From: Gemmatimonadaceae bacterium
Lineage (GTDB): Bacteria; Gemmatimonadota; Gemmatimonadetes; Gemmatimonadales; Gemmatimonadaceae
Assembly: GCA_013813715.1 (NCBI GenBank)
Contig: JACCRF010000045.1
Location: 1 to 46,806, forward strand
Direction: 5' to 3'
Length of the DNA stretch: 46,806 bases
Positions 23,661 through 31,903 of this stretch are shown in pieces; positions within the stretch are counted from its first letter, which is position 1, and each line of letters starts with the position of its first letter. Below the pieces are notes generated by a model, which saw only the letters and a list, made by a program, of their open reading frames with translations, was not told the origin of the DNA and searched no databases. The position numbers were made by a program, and so were the translations under genes.

Positions 23661-24321
23661 CGTACACCTCCGGGGGGCGAGCATCGTCCCGTTCAACCGC
23701 CAACCGGTAGCGGGCACGCAGCAGCGCGGCGTAGAGAAGCGTGAACGACCCGAACGCCAGCAGCAGGGTGGTCAGCATCTCGCTCGGAAGCGACGGTGCG
23801 CTCGGCTTCAGCAGTATCGGCAAGGGATGCAGCGTTCTGAACAGGTATACGCTCAGATGGATGAACGGGATGAGAAGCGCGCCCAGGATTCCGAGAACCG
23901 CACTGTATCTCGCCCGCATCGCCCGGTCGTCGATCGCGCCGCGAAGAACCATGTAGCCGAGATAGATGAACCAGAGGAAGAGCGTCAGCGTGAGACGGGC
24001 ATCCCATGTCCAATACGTCCCCCAAACGGGTTTGCCCCACAGCGGCCCGGTAATCAGAACGACGGTCGTGAACACAACGCCCACCTCGGCTGAAGCCTCA
24101 GCAATCCGGTCGAGTCGTTCCTCGCGAAGCCAGAGGTACAGCGCACTCGAGAGAGCGACGAGACCGAACGCGAGGAAGGCGACCCACGCCGCCGGCGCGT
24201 GCAGGTAGAGAATTTTCTGCGCGGGGCCCTGCGTCGCCTCGAGCGGCGTGAAGAGGATCGCCCGGACGTATGTCGCAGCGACGGCCGCCACGGCGGCGAT
24301 CGACAGGGGGGTCGCTTTCAT
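23653..24321 (-). CDS. ccmC: Heme exporter/handling protein CcmC
   Basis: 222 residues from ATG 24321, overlapping the ccmB stop by four bases. Six helices. The tryptophan-rich heme-handling motif (WWD domain) is WGTYWTWDARLT (residues 100-111). The flanking histidines that ligate heme are His41 (ILYLHAPAAW) and one in IPFIHLSVYLFRTLHP (residues 151-166). CcmC presents heme on the periplasmic side for attachment to CcmE. The longer open frame upstream is ignored because its extra residues lie within ccmB. Confidence 0.95.
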   Translation of the reverse strand: MKATPLSIAAVAAVAATYVRAILFTPLEATQGPAQKILYLHAPAAWVAFLAFGLVALSSALYLWLREERLDRIAEASAEVGVVFTTVVLITGPLWGKPVWGTYWTWDARLTLTLFLWFIYLGYMVLRGAIDDRAMRARYSAVLGILGALLIPFIHLSVYLFRTLHPLPILLKPSAPSLPSEMLTTLLLAFGSFTLLYAALLRARYRLAVERDDARPPEVYGA

Positions 24322-24998
24322 TCCTCGAGTGTGAACGGATAGGCGAGGGTACACGCAATGACGAACACGATGTCGAATGCCAGCAGCAATTTAAGCCACG
24401 ACATGGCATCCCCAACGGGACGCCCGCTCATCAGCTTCGCGGTCGCCTGGGCCGCTGGTATGACGATGGGAACGAAGAATGGAAGTGAGAGCATTGGCAG
24501 TAGCAGCTCGGCGAGCCGGGTGTTAACCACCATCGCGCCGAACAGCGTTCCTACCGCGACGAGTCCGATCGCCGCGAGAAGCGCTATTCCGGCGAGGGGG
24601 AGGATGATCGGCCCTATCGGAAGGTTGTAGAACAGCGCCACGGCGGGAATCGCGATCACCTGAACGGCTGCGACAAACACGAGGCCAGCCAGCGCTTTGC
24701 CCAGGAAGATGGATTCACGCGCGACGGGCGACGCGAGCAGGCCGTCGATTGCCCGGTCGGGTTGCTCTACGCCGAACGACCGATGCATCCCCAGAATGCC
24801 GGAGAACGTGAAGATTACCCAGAGCACGCCGGGGGCGAGATCCATCGCCGGAACCGCCGTGGCGTCCCACGCGAAATAGAAGATGACGATTCCCAGAAGC
24901 GCAAATACGACGGCGGAGAGGAACGCGCTCCGCGTCCGAAATTCTATCGCGAGATCCTTGCGCGCGATGAGCCAGGCGTTGCGAAGCAGGTCAGCCAC
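24318..24998 (-). CDS. ccmB: Heme exporter permease CcmB
   Basis: 226 residues with six helices. N-terminal AWLIARKDLAIEFRTRSAF, then the characteristic LWVIFTFSGILGMHRSFGVEQPDRAIDGLLASPV, VALFYNLP and the helix LLLPMLSLPFFVPIVI match the CcmB family. It forms the membrane part of the CcmAB ABC complex, which uses ATP to release holo-CcmE from CcmC. Stop overlaps ccmC by four bases and its own start overlaps ccmA by eight bases, so the three genes are translationally coupled. Confidence 0.94.
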   Translation of the reverse strand: MADLLRNAWLIARKDLAIEFRTRSAFLSAVVFALLGIVIFYFAWDATAVPAMDLAPGVLWVIFTFSGILGMHRSFGVEQPDRAIDGLLASPVARESIFLGKALAGLVFVAAVQVIAIPAVALFYNLPIGPIILPLAGIALLAAIGLVAVGTLFGAMVVNTRLAELLLPMLSLPFFVPIVIPAAQATAKLMSGRPVGDAMSWLKLLLAFDIVFVIACTLAYPFTLEE

Positions 24999-25713
24999 CG
25001 GCGGTGACGAGGTCGTGATACCGTCTCGCGTAGCCAGCGGCGTCGAGCGATGACCGCGATTCGACCTGGGCGATCCTGCCCCGATGCATCATCGCTGCAT
25101 GTGTCGCCACGCCCAGGCCCTCCTCGATATTGTGCGTGACGAGAATGACCGCTGCCCCGGTTGCCCGCAACGCGAGTATCAGGTCCGACAAGGCGCGAGC
25201 ACCGACCACGTCGAGGCCCGTGAACGGCTCGTCGGCGAGAACGACGGAAGGATCGTGGACCGTTGCGCGGGCCACCGACACGCGCTGCTTCATGCCGCGG
25301 CTGAGCGCACGAACCGGAATATCCGCGTGCTCCATCATGTCCATGCGGGAGAGCGCGCGGCCGGCTGCACCGGCTGCGTCGGGCAGGCTGTACAAGCGCG
25401 CAACGAACTCCACGTTCTCTCGCGCAGTCAAAGCGTCATACAGCATGGTGTGATGCGAGATGAGGCCGACGCGGCGACGAACCTCCGGCCCGCCGGGCAG
25501 CGCCTTTCCACCTATGCGCGCCGAGCCGGCGGTCGGCTTGAGAAGTCCGCCAAGCATCCGCAGGAGAGTCGTCTTGCCGGCTCCATTCGGGCCGAAGAGC
25601 GCGAGCGCCTCCCCGAGGCCGATGCTGAGGCTCACCCCCTCAACGGCCCGTCGCGCGCCGAATGACCGAGTCAGGCTCTCGGTTGAGATTGCCGCGCCGG
25701 TTCCGTCTTGCAT
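24991..25713 (-). CDS. ccmA: Heme exporter ATPase CcmA
   Basis: 240 residues from ATG 25713. ABC ATPase with Walker [16 protein letters not shown]-loop [19 protein letters not shown], Walker [13 protein letters not shown] and switch His in [11 protein letters not shown]. The signature reads [15 protein letters not shown] rather than LSGGQ, which is usual for CcmA and some other ABC-2 partners. It pairs with CcmB in cytochrome c maturation. It is the first gene of the minus-strand run and is divergent from acs, with 80 bp between the two starts to hold both promoters. Confidence 0.93.
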   Translation of the reverse strand: MQDGTGAAISTESLTRSFGARRAVEGVSLSIGLGEALALFGPNGAGKTTLLRMLGGLLKPTAGSARIGGKALPGGPEVRRRVGLISHHTMLYDALTARENVEFVARLYSLPDAAGAAGRALSRMDMMEHADIPVRALSRGMKQRVSVARATVHDPSVVLADEPFTGLDVVGARALSDLILALRATGAAVILVTHNIEEGLGVATHAAMMHRGRIAQVESRSSLDAAGYARRYHDLVTAGG

Positions 25714-25793
25714 TGAGCGAAAGGTGCCACTCTGGCGCGCTGCGTGCAAAACCGGCTAACGTTTGCGGCAATCCTCGCCCTCGACCACCAGCC

Positions 25794-27788
25794 ATGAACG
25801 ACATAGACGTTCTTCTCCAGGAGAACCGCAGCTTTCCGCCCAGCGAGGAATTCAGGCGCGCTGCGCGCGTGTCTTCGGGCCAGCTGCACGAGGAATCGGC
25901 ACGCGATCCCGAAGCGTTCTGGGCGAGGATGGCGGGAGAGCTCCAGTGGGTACGTCCCTGGGACCGCGTCCTCGAGTGGACGCCGCCGTTCGCCAAGTGG
26001 TTCGTCGGCGGGCAGCTCAATGTCTCCGTCAACTGTCTCGACCGGCACCTTGCGGGGCCGCGTCGCGATGCCCCGGCGATCATATGGGAGGGCGAACCGG
26101 GGGATGAGCGAACTCTGACGTACGCGACGCTCCACGCCGAGGTAGCGCGATTCGCCGCGGGACTGAAGTCGCTGGGAGTGAAGCGCGGTGACCGTGTTGC
26201 GATCTATCTCCCCATGATTCCCGAGGCGCCAATCGCAATGCTGGCCTGCGCGCGAATCGGAGCGATCCATTCGGTTGTCTTCGGCGGCTTCTCGCCGGAG
26301 TCACTGCGCGACAGAATCAACGACTCGGCATGCAAGGTGTTGGTGACCGCCGACGGCAGCTACCGCCGCGGCAATGTCGTCCCGCTCAAGGCGAACGCCG
26401 ACGAGGCGCTCGGGGAGACGCCATCGATCGAGAAGGTCGTCGTGGTGCAGCGGAGTCGCGTGTCCGGTACTGGGGCCGCGCCCGTCAGTGCGGTTCGAGC
26501 CCCCGGGATTCAAGCGAGCATGACCGAAGGACGCGACCTATGGTATCACGACCTGATGGCTTCCGCCCCTGCCGAATGCGCGCCCGAGAACATGGACGCG
26601 GAGGATGTGCTGTTCATCCTCTACACGTCGGGTACCACCGGAAAGCCGAAGGGAATCGTTCACACGACGGGCGGCTATCTCACCGGCGTGACGGCGACGA
26701 CGAAGCTCGTGTTCGATCTCCGCGACGACGACGTGTTCTGGTGCACGGCCGACGTCGGCTGGGTGACCGGGCACTCCTATCTGGTTTACGGCCCGCTCGC
26801 CAACGGCGCGTCGTGCATGATGTACGAGGGCGCACCCGACACGCCCGGACGCGACAGATTCTGGGACATCTGCGAGCGCCGTGGCGTGACGATTCTGTAC
26901 ACGGCTCCCACGGCGATTCGCGCGTTCATGAAATGGGGGAAGGATTATCCGGTTAAGCACGATCTGTCGAAGCTGCGGCTGCTCGGCTCGGTCGGTGAGC
27001 CGATTAACCCTGAAGCGTGGATGTGGTACCGGGAACACATCGGCGGTAACCGCTGCCCCATCGTGGACACCTGGTGGCAGACCGAGACTGGCGCGATCGT
27101 GATCTCGCCTGTTCCCGGGGTAACTGCGACAAAGCCGGGCAGTGCCACCACCGCTCTCCCCGGATACTCGGCCGATCTCCTCGACCACAACGCCGAGGTG
27201 ATTCCGGTTGGCGGCGGGCTCCTCGCGCTGACGAAACCGTGGCCCTCGATGCTCCGCACCATCTGGGGAGACGACGAGCGCTACGTAGAGACGTATTTCT
27301 CCAAGTGGCCGGGGCGCCCTGACCTCTATTTTCCGGGCGACGGAGCCAAGCGGGACGACGACGGTTTCTTCTGGATACTCGGTCGCGTTGACGACGTGCT
27401 CAACGTTGCCGGCCACCGCATCGGCACGATGGAGGTGGAGTCGGCACTGGTAGCGCACCCCGCGGTGGCCGAGGCGGCGGTAGTGGGGCGAACGCATGAT
27501 CTGAAGGGGCAGGCGCTGGCCGCCTTCGTTACACTCCGGGACGGGCATGTAAAAACTCCAGAGCTTCGCGAAGAATTGCGCGCGTTCGTGGCGACGAAAA
27601 TAGGTGCGCTGGCAAGGCCGGACGACATCCTTTTCTCCGCCGACCTCCCGAAAACCCGGTCGGGGAAAATCATGCGCAGGCTCCTGCGGGACATTGCCGA
27701 AGGCAGGGTGCTCGGCGATACCACGACGCTCGCCGACCCCGCAATCGTCGCCAGCCTCACCGAACAGTACCAGGAGGGCGAGGGCTGA
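25794..27788 (+). CDS. acs: Acetyl-CoA synthetase
   Basis: 664 residues from ATG 25794; the upstream open frame overlaps ccmA and is not used. It activates acetate with ATP and CoA through acetyl-AMP. Adenylate-forming motifs are all present: [16 protein letters not shown] (about 275-290), the acetate-pocket segment [60 protein letters not shown] in the hinge region, and the C-terminal [11 protein letters not shown] in which Lys625 corresponds to the Lys acetylated by Pat in other bacteria. Length is the family norm. Acetylation control is plausible but no Pat or deacetylase gene is in the window. Confidence 0.96.
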   Translation: MNDIDVLLQENRSFPPSEEFRRAARVSSGQLHEESARDPEAFWARMAGELQWVRPWDRVLEWTPPFAKWFVGGQLNVSVNCLDRHLAGPRRDAPAIIWEGEPGDERTLTYATLHAEVARFAAGLKSLGVKRGDRVAIYLPMIPEAPIAMLACARIGAIHSVVFGGFSPESLRDRINDSACKVLVTADGSYRRGNVVPLKANADEALGETPSIEKVVVVQRSRVSGTGAAPVSAVRAPGIQASMTEGRDLWYHDLMASAPAECAPENMDAEDVLFILYTSGTTGKPKGIVHTTGGYLTGVTATTKLVFDLRDDDVFWCTADVGWVTGHSYLVYGPLANGASCMMYEGAPDTPGRDRFWDICERRGVTILYTAPTAIRAFMKWGKDYPVKHDLSKLRLLGSVGEPINPEAWMWYREHIGGNRCPIVDTWWQTETGAIVISPVPGVTATKPGSATTALPGYSADLLDHNAEVIPVGGGLLALTKPWPSMLRTIWGDDERYVETYFSKWPGRPDLYFPGDGAKRDDDGFFWILGRVDDVLNVAGHRIGTMEVESALVAHPAVAEAAVVGRTHDLKGQALAAFVTLRDGHVKTPELREELRAFVATKIGALARPDDILFSADLPKTRSGKIMRRLLRDIAEGRVLGDTTTLADPAIVASLTEQYQEGEG

Positions 27789-27857
27789 GGCGCTCGCTTC
27801 TGACGATGGTACGAACTCTGCCTTAGATTTCGGCATCGGTTCAACCAGGACGGTTTC

Positions 27858-28232
27858 ATGCTGGGTGGTTTGTTTCCTGAATCAATATTCGGCCGAAAGC
27901 TGCACCCCAACGCCGAGAGAAGGCTCAGACTGTCGCAGGCGCGGGCGGAGGAAACGATCATCCGCGCCCACGTCGACAATTCGCTCATGTTCGTCGACAC
28001 ACTGGCCGAGGATCTTTCGTTCGATCGAGCAATCGACACGTACGTCAGGGTGATGGGCATTCCGGAGCCGCTGGCGAGCACCGTTGCAACGCGGGCGCTG
28101 GTGAGCCTGGGCAGAGACCTCGTGCCGTTCCGCCGCCGCGCGCGGGAGGAAGGCCAGGAAGACGAGGACGTGAAGCCGCGTCTTCGGCTCGATGATGCGG
28201 CAGCGCGCCAGCGAAGCATCAAGCGGGCGTAG
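27858..28232 (+). CDS. Small helical protein of unknown function
   Basis: 124 residues from ATG 27858, preceded by AGGACGG. Charged and mainly helical, with no signal peptide or membrane segment: RRLRLSQARAEETIIRAHVDNSLMFVDTLAED, then DRAIDTYVRVMGIPEPLASTVATRALVSLG and a strongly charged C-terminal tail (RRRAREEGQEDEDVK). I do not recognise the family. It lies 69 bp after acs and is followed by a clear terminator, so it probably ends that transcription unit. Confidence 0.6.
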   Translation: MLGGLFPESIFGRKLHPNAERRLRLSQARAEETIIRAHVDNSLMFVDTLAEDLSFDRAIDTYVRVMGIPEPLASTVATRALVSLGRDLVPFRRRAREEGQEDEDVKPRLRLDDAAARQRSIKRA

Positions 28233-28263
28233 GCCCAAGGTCCGGGAGAATACCCGGCAATCG

Positions 28264-28295
28264 CAAAGGGCCCCTGCGCGGGGCCCTTTGGTTTT
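28264..28295 (+). terminator. Rho-independent terminator
   Basis: An 11-bp perfect stem, CAAAGGGCCCC at 28264-28274 and GGGGCCCTTTG at 28280-28290, with a TGCGC loop, followed by GTTTT. The T-run is on the plus-strand side only, so it should end the acs transcript; the opposite direction lacks a U tract. Confidence 0.9.
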
Positions 28296-28329
28296 CTATC
28301 GGCCTCCCCGGCTGAAGCTTTCGGGCGCG

Positions 28330-28770
28330 TCAGGCCGACGACCGCTCGGCCGCCGACTCCCGGCGCTGGTCAACGATGCAGATGACGAAGATCACAGTGA
28401 CGAGAACCGCCGACACCACGCACCACTGGCATATTGCGTGGATGACAAACAGCTCGAGCCAGGTCAGCCACGCGCTGAAGAGCACGCCGACGCCCGAGTA
28501 GTAGACGAGCAGGCTCGACACCGCCCTCGATTGCGAGAATCTCTCCGCCGTGCCCATGAGGGCGAGGGCGAACATGCCGATGTAGAACCCGACGCCCCAG
28601 CCCGCGACTGGCAGACCGAGGAAGGTCGCCCATTTGCTCGTGTTTACAGTCTCGCAGGAGCCCACGCTGCAATTGAGGGCGCCGATCGTTCCGAGCTTGT
28701 ACAGCAGCAGGTACAGCGCGACGAAGATCCCGGCGAGCGCGAGCGCCGCCACGATCATCCGCTTGGTCAT
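28330..28770 (-). CDS. Vitamin K epoxide reductase (VKOR) family protein
   Basis: 146 residues, four to five helices. It carries the two redox pairs of bacterial VKOR: the loop cysteines Cys34 and Cys39 (LNCSVGSCETV) and the membrane CxxC, Cys114-Gln-Trp-Cys117 (HAICQWCVVS), next to the quinone. Ser45 in NTSKWATFLGLP matches the conserved loop Ser/Trp. VKOR replaces DsbB in many bacteria, passing electrons from a DsbA-like partner to quinone. The partner is encoded directly upstream with a four-base overlap, so the assignment is strong. Confidence 0.92.
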   Translation of the reverse strand: MTKRMIVAALALAGIFVALYLLLYKLGTIGALNCSVGSCETVNTSKWATFLGLPVAGWGVGFYIGMFALALMGTAERFSQSRAVSSLLVYYSGVGVLFSAWLTWLELFVIHAICQWCVVSAVLVTVIFVICIVDQRRESAAERSSA

Positions 28771-29480
28771 TTGGCGGCGACTGAGTCCACGATCGCTTTG
28801 ATGGCATCATACGGCAGCGCATTCGGGTACTTCCGGTCACCGATGATAAAGGTCGGCGTCGAGTTGACCTGCCTCCGCTCGCCTTCCGCAAAGTTGGAGA
28901 GAATGCGCTGACGGTGCTTCTGGGAGTCGTAGCAGGCCTCCCAGGCAGGCATGTTAAGGCCGAGATCGCTGGCGTATTTGGCGAAGAAGGGTTTGGGATT
29001 GTCGGTGGCCTGCGTGTTCCACTGGTACTGCGCGAGGAAAATCCGGTCGTGCATCTCCCAGAACTTTCCCTGATCGTTGGCGCACGCGGCGGCCATGGAC
29101 GCCGCCGGGCTATTCTTGTGCTGAGGAAGCGGAAAATCGTAGAACGTGAAGTTGGCAAGCCCGGCCTCGACGATCCGTTTGCGGACATCCGGCTCGGTGA
29201 CGGTGGCGAACTGGGCGCAACCGGGGCATTCGAAGTCGGCGAACTCGACGATTTTTACCGGGGCATCGGGTTTGCCGAGGAGATATCCCTGAGCGGGACC
29301 AAGCGTCGCCGGGTCGACAGTGACAGGAGTGCCGATGGCGCCGCTCGGTTTGCGCAGCACCGAATATCCAAGTATGCTGGCGCCGGTCAGCGCGATCGCG
29401 CCCAGTACGTAATAGAATGTCTTTGGCCGGGCTGATGCATTCTTGACGACTTTCCGGCGATTGTTGGTTTTGCCAGCCAT
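28767..29480 (-). CDS. DsbA-like membrane-anchored thioredoxin-fold protein
   Basis: 237 residues. One N-terminal helix (TFYYVLGAIALTGASILGY, about 21-40) after a basic cytoplasmic tail anchors the protein, leaving the thioredoxin-fold domain outside. The active site is CPGC (Cys85, Cys88) in VEFADFECPGCAQF. The cis-proline loop is VNSTPTFIIGDR, and the DsbA-type helical insertion lies between (FWEMHDRIFLAQYQWN). It should introduce or shuffle disulfides in exported proteins and be reoxidised by VKOR, whose gene overlaps its stop. Related to the thioredoxin_4/BdbD group. Confidence 0.92.
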   Translation of the reverse strand: MAGKTNNRRKVVKNASARPKTFYYVLGAIALTGASILGYSVLRKPSGAIGTPVTVDPATLGPAQGYLLGKPDAPVKIVEFADFECPGCAQFATVTEPDVRKRIVEAGLANFTFYDFPLPQHKNSPAASMAAACANDQGKFWEMHDRIFLAQYQWNTQATDNPKPFFAKYASDLGLNMPAWEACYDSQKHRQRILSNFAEGERRQVNSTPTFIIGDRKYPNALPYDAIKAIVDSVAAK

Positions 29481-29569
29481 TTTCTGCGAACCTTGTTCGG
29501 GAAATGCGATGCGCGCGCATCTTGCGCGGCGCAGCAGCGAACGTGAAAAGCTAGGGGCGAGGTATAGTT

Positions 29570-30415
29570 ATGCAAGCTGATGTCCTTCGCGTTCAGGTTG
29601 GACCGGGCGCGATGCACGTTGAAAGATTCGGTCATGGCGGGACTGCTGTGATCCTGATCCATGGGTTCGGCACCTCGAGTTTTCTCTGGCGGAATGTCGC
29701 GCCGGCGATCACCAATGCCGGCCATACCGGGTACGCCGTCGATTTGCTCGGCCACGGAGAGTCCGACCGCCCGTCGGAGGCGGATTTCGGGATAGCGGCA
29801 CAGGCGGACTATCTGGACGCGGCGATGACCGCGCTCCGCGTCGCGCGCGGGATCATCGTCGGCGTGGACATCGGCGGTGATGTGGCCCTGCGGCTGGCCG
29901 CCAAGCGCCCGGAGCGGGTCGAGAAGCTCGTTCTCATCAACACTCCTGCCTTCGACGAGCTTCCAGGAAAAGACATCACCCAGATGCAGCGCAGCACGGC
30001 AAAGTTCGCGTTCCGGACGACCCGCGGGATCCTCGGCGCAGCACCGCTCATCGAGGGAGTGCTGAAAGGCAGTGTCGCCGATCCAGATTCGCACATGCCG
30101 GTGAAGCTGATCGCGAGGTACCTCGCGCCGTTCGTGGGCAAGGATGGCGTCAATCACCTTCTTTCGCTGGCGAGCTCGATCAGCGCCGATGACATGGATG
30201 AGGTTGATCTCAAATCCATTCACGTCCCGACGCTGGTGCTGTGGGGCGAGCAGGACGGATGGGTGGATTCGAGAGTCGCTGAAAAGCTGACCAACGCGCT
30301 TCCCGACGGACGCCTCGTAAGGATGCCGGGAGTCGGCCGCCTGCTGCCAGAAGAAAATCCCGAACACTTGAGCCAACTGCTGCTCGAGTTCATGAAACGG
30401 CGCGCGGTCGCGTGA
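29570..30415 (+). CDS. Alpha/beta-hydrolase fold protein with altered catalytic residues
   Basis: 281 residues. The fold is clear: VILIHGFGTSSFLWRNV (oxyanion HG at 31-32), AVDLLGHGESDRP, the nucleophile-elbow position IIVGVDIGGDVALRLA, and the acidic strand LVLWGEQDGWVDS (Asp229). Two points are odd. The nucleophile position is Asp100, as in haloalkane dehalogenases and epoxide hydrolases, instead of Ser. The final motif, normally G-x-G-H near the C-terminus, reads GVGRLLPEENPEHL, so the catalytic His position is Arg257. It may be inactive or use another chemistry. No signal peptide. It is divergent from the DsbA-like gene. Confidence 0.8.
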   Translation: MQADVLRVQVGPGAMHVERFGHGGTAVILIHGFGTSSFLWRNVAPAITNAGHTGYAVDLLGHGESDRPSEADFGIAAQADYLDAAMTALRVARGIIVGVDIGGDVALRLAAKRPERVEKLVLINTPAFDELPGKDITQMQRSTAKFAFRTTRGILGAAPLIEGVLKGSVADPDSHMPVKLIARYLAPFVGKDGVNHLLSLASSISADDMDEVDLKSIHVPTLVLWGEQDGWVDSRVAEKLTNALPDGRLVRMPGVGRLLPEENPEHLSQLLLEFMKRRAVA

Positions 30416-30500
30416 ACGGACCCACTAGCCTTTCCGCTATGAGCGCGGGCACTTATCGGTTAGATTTGGAGTATAGACTACCAACCTTTTATCCGGATTA

Positions 30501-30761
30501 ATGAACAAGCAGAAGCCAAGATATACGAGAGGCGCCGCACCAGTTACGAGCCCCTTCGAGGAGGCACGCGACGAGATGTTTCAGCATGTGATGAAATGCG
30601 GTGTGATCGGGGCGGCGCCCGACCACCAGCGCGAGTGGTTCGATGGGACCATGGCCTACCTGGCCGACCGCTACCATGAGCTGACCCCGAAGCAGATCAC
30701 CGAGCTGCGCGTGCTGGGTGAGCGATTCTCTCAGCCCGCGAGGATCAAGACAGCCGTTTGA
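30501..30761 (+). CDS. Small soluble protein of unknown function
   Basis: 86 residues from ATG 30501. Polar, mainly helical, no signal or membrane segment: SPFEEARDEMFQHVMKCGV, then DHQREWFDGTMAYLADRYHELTPKQITELRVLGERF. The last part suggests a helix-turn-helix-like or four-helix small domain, but I do not recognise a family. The AT-rich stretch upstream (CTTTTATCCGGATTAATG) may hold its promoter. It converges on the gene at 30794. Confidence 0.55.
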   Translation: MNKQKPRYTRGAAPVTSPFEEARDEMFQHVMKCGVIGAAPDHQREWFDGTMAYLADRYHELTPKQITELRVLGERFSQPARIKTAV

Positions 30762-30793
30762 GGCAGTAGCTCGACGGATGCGCGGAGCGGACC

Positions 30794-31294
30794 TTACCGT
30801 CGCTCCGCAACGCCGCGGCGGAGCACGATCGCCAGCCTCGCTCCGCCCCCAAGCCCTACCTCGATCGCAGGCGAGAATCCACGGTTCAGGGGCCCTTCGG
30901 CCCCGAAGAAGATGAGCATGAGGGCCCGAGCGGCGCGCCCATCGCCGAAGCGAGTCGAGAGTCCTCCACCGCCATAAGGTCCCCATTTGGTTTCCCTGAA
31001 CGGGTCGAGCAGGAATCGGACGACAGCGTCCACCCGCCCGCTTGGCGAACCGTTGCTGACCCCCGCGGCCCCAACGACGCCGGCGCGTACGTAAGTGCCG
31101 AGTGGTGTCGCGAGCCCGATACCCGCGTGCAACGCCGTCTCGCGCGCAAAAATCGCGTCCACGCGTACTTCGGGAGACAGACCCTGATTCGCCACGGACG
31201 TCGTCTGCGCTCCAACTTCCTTTGCGAAGATGAGGCAAAGCGCGAGCATCACCGGTATCACGGCGACAAACGGCCGTAGGACGCGCCGCCACAT
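30794..31294 (-). CDS. Exported beta-barrel-like protein of unknown function
   Basis: 166 residues from ATG 31294, overlapping the upstream stop by one base (TGATG). A signal peptide (FVAVIPVMLALCLIFAKEVGAQ) precedes a glycine-rich, strand-like body (LHAGIGLATPLGTYVRAGVVGAAGV; DAVVRFLLDP; WGPYGGGGLSTRFG) that ends in a strand ARLAIVLRRG. The pattern fits a small outer-membrane barrel, but no family motif is visible. Coupled to the CDP-alcohol phosphatidyltransferase gene upstream. Confidence 0.65.
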   Translation of the reverse strand: MWRRVLRPFVAVIPVMLALCLIFAKEVGAQTTSVANQGLSPEVRVDAIFARETALHAGIGLATPLGTYVRAGVVGAAGVSNGSPSGRVDAVVRFLLDPFRETKWGPYGGGGLSTRFGDGRAARALMLIFFGAEGPLNRGFSPAIEVGLGGGARLAIVLRRGVAERR

Positions 31295-31839
31295 CAACGC
31301 GGCATGCCGGCTCGTGCGTCCTTTCTTGCTCGCGACAGCGCCAGCGTGTAGTCAACGATCGATACCGCCGACAGAATGCCGATCAGAATGAGAAGGGGCT
31401 GGACGAGTGACGGAACCTGAAGGACGGCGATGAGAAGCGCGAGCTGAAGCACGGTCACCGTTTTTCCGAGCATCCGCGCCTTGAATGCAGAGACCGACAG
31501 CCCCGGAATGAATCGTGCCACCATGAATCCGATCGCCGTCGCGATGTCGCGCGACAGGAAGACGAAATACTGGCCCGTAGTGAGACGGCCGTCGAACAGC
31601 AGCGAAGAGACCGCCGCAAGCACGAACACGCGGTCCGCGAAGGCGTCGATGAGCGCGCCAGCGACGCTCGAGCTGTTGGCACGGCGCGCCAGCCACCCAT
31701 CGAGAAAATCTGTCGCCGCGGCGATACTGATGAGTATCGTGCGTTGCCAGTCGCCATCGGCTACCGCGAAAGCGAACGCGAGAAGGAGGCGGGAAAGGGA
31801 AATGCTGTTGGGGAGAGTGAAGATTGCGCCGCGCTCCAT
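31294..31839 (-). CDS. CDP-alcohol phosphatidyltransferase (PgsA-like)
   Basis: 181 residues, about six helices. The catalytic CDP-AP motif D-x2-D-G-x2-A-R-x8-G-x3-D-x3-D is complete at ATDFLDGWLARRANSSSV and the following AGALIDAFADR. The N-terminus TLPNSISLSRLLLAFAFA is typical of phosphatidylglycerophosphate synthases. It transfers a phosphatidyl group from CDP-diacylglycerol to an alcohol; glycerol 3-phosphate (PgsA) is the likeliest acceptor, but the family also makes other lipids, so no symbol is given. It is divergent from the gene at 31904 by 64 bp and coupled to the small exported protein downstream. Confidence 0.88.
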   Translation of the reverse strand: MERGAIFTLPNSISLSRLLLAFAFAVADGDWQRTILISIAAATDFLDGWLARRANSSSVAGALIDAFADRVFVLAAVSSLLFDGRLTTGQYFVFLSRDIATAIGFMVARFIPGLSVSAFKARMLGKTVTVLQLALLIAVLQVPSLVQPLLILIGILSAVSIVDYTLALSRARKDARAGMPR

Positions 31840-31903
31840 TCGGCAAAGCTAGAGGCGCGCGCTGATGCTTGCCAGCTTGTGCCGTCGCCTCTAGGTTCCG
31901 CCC

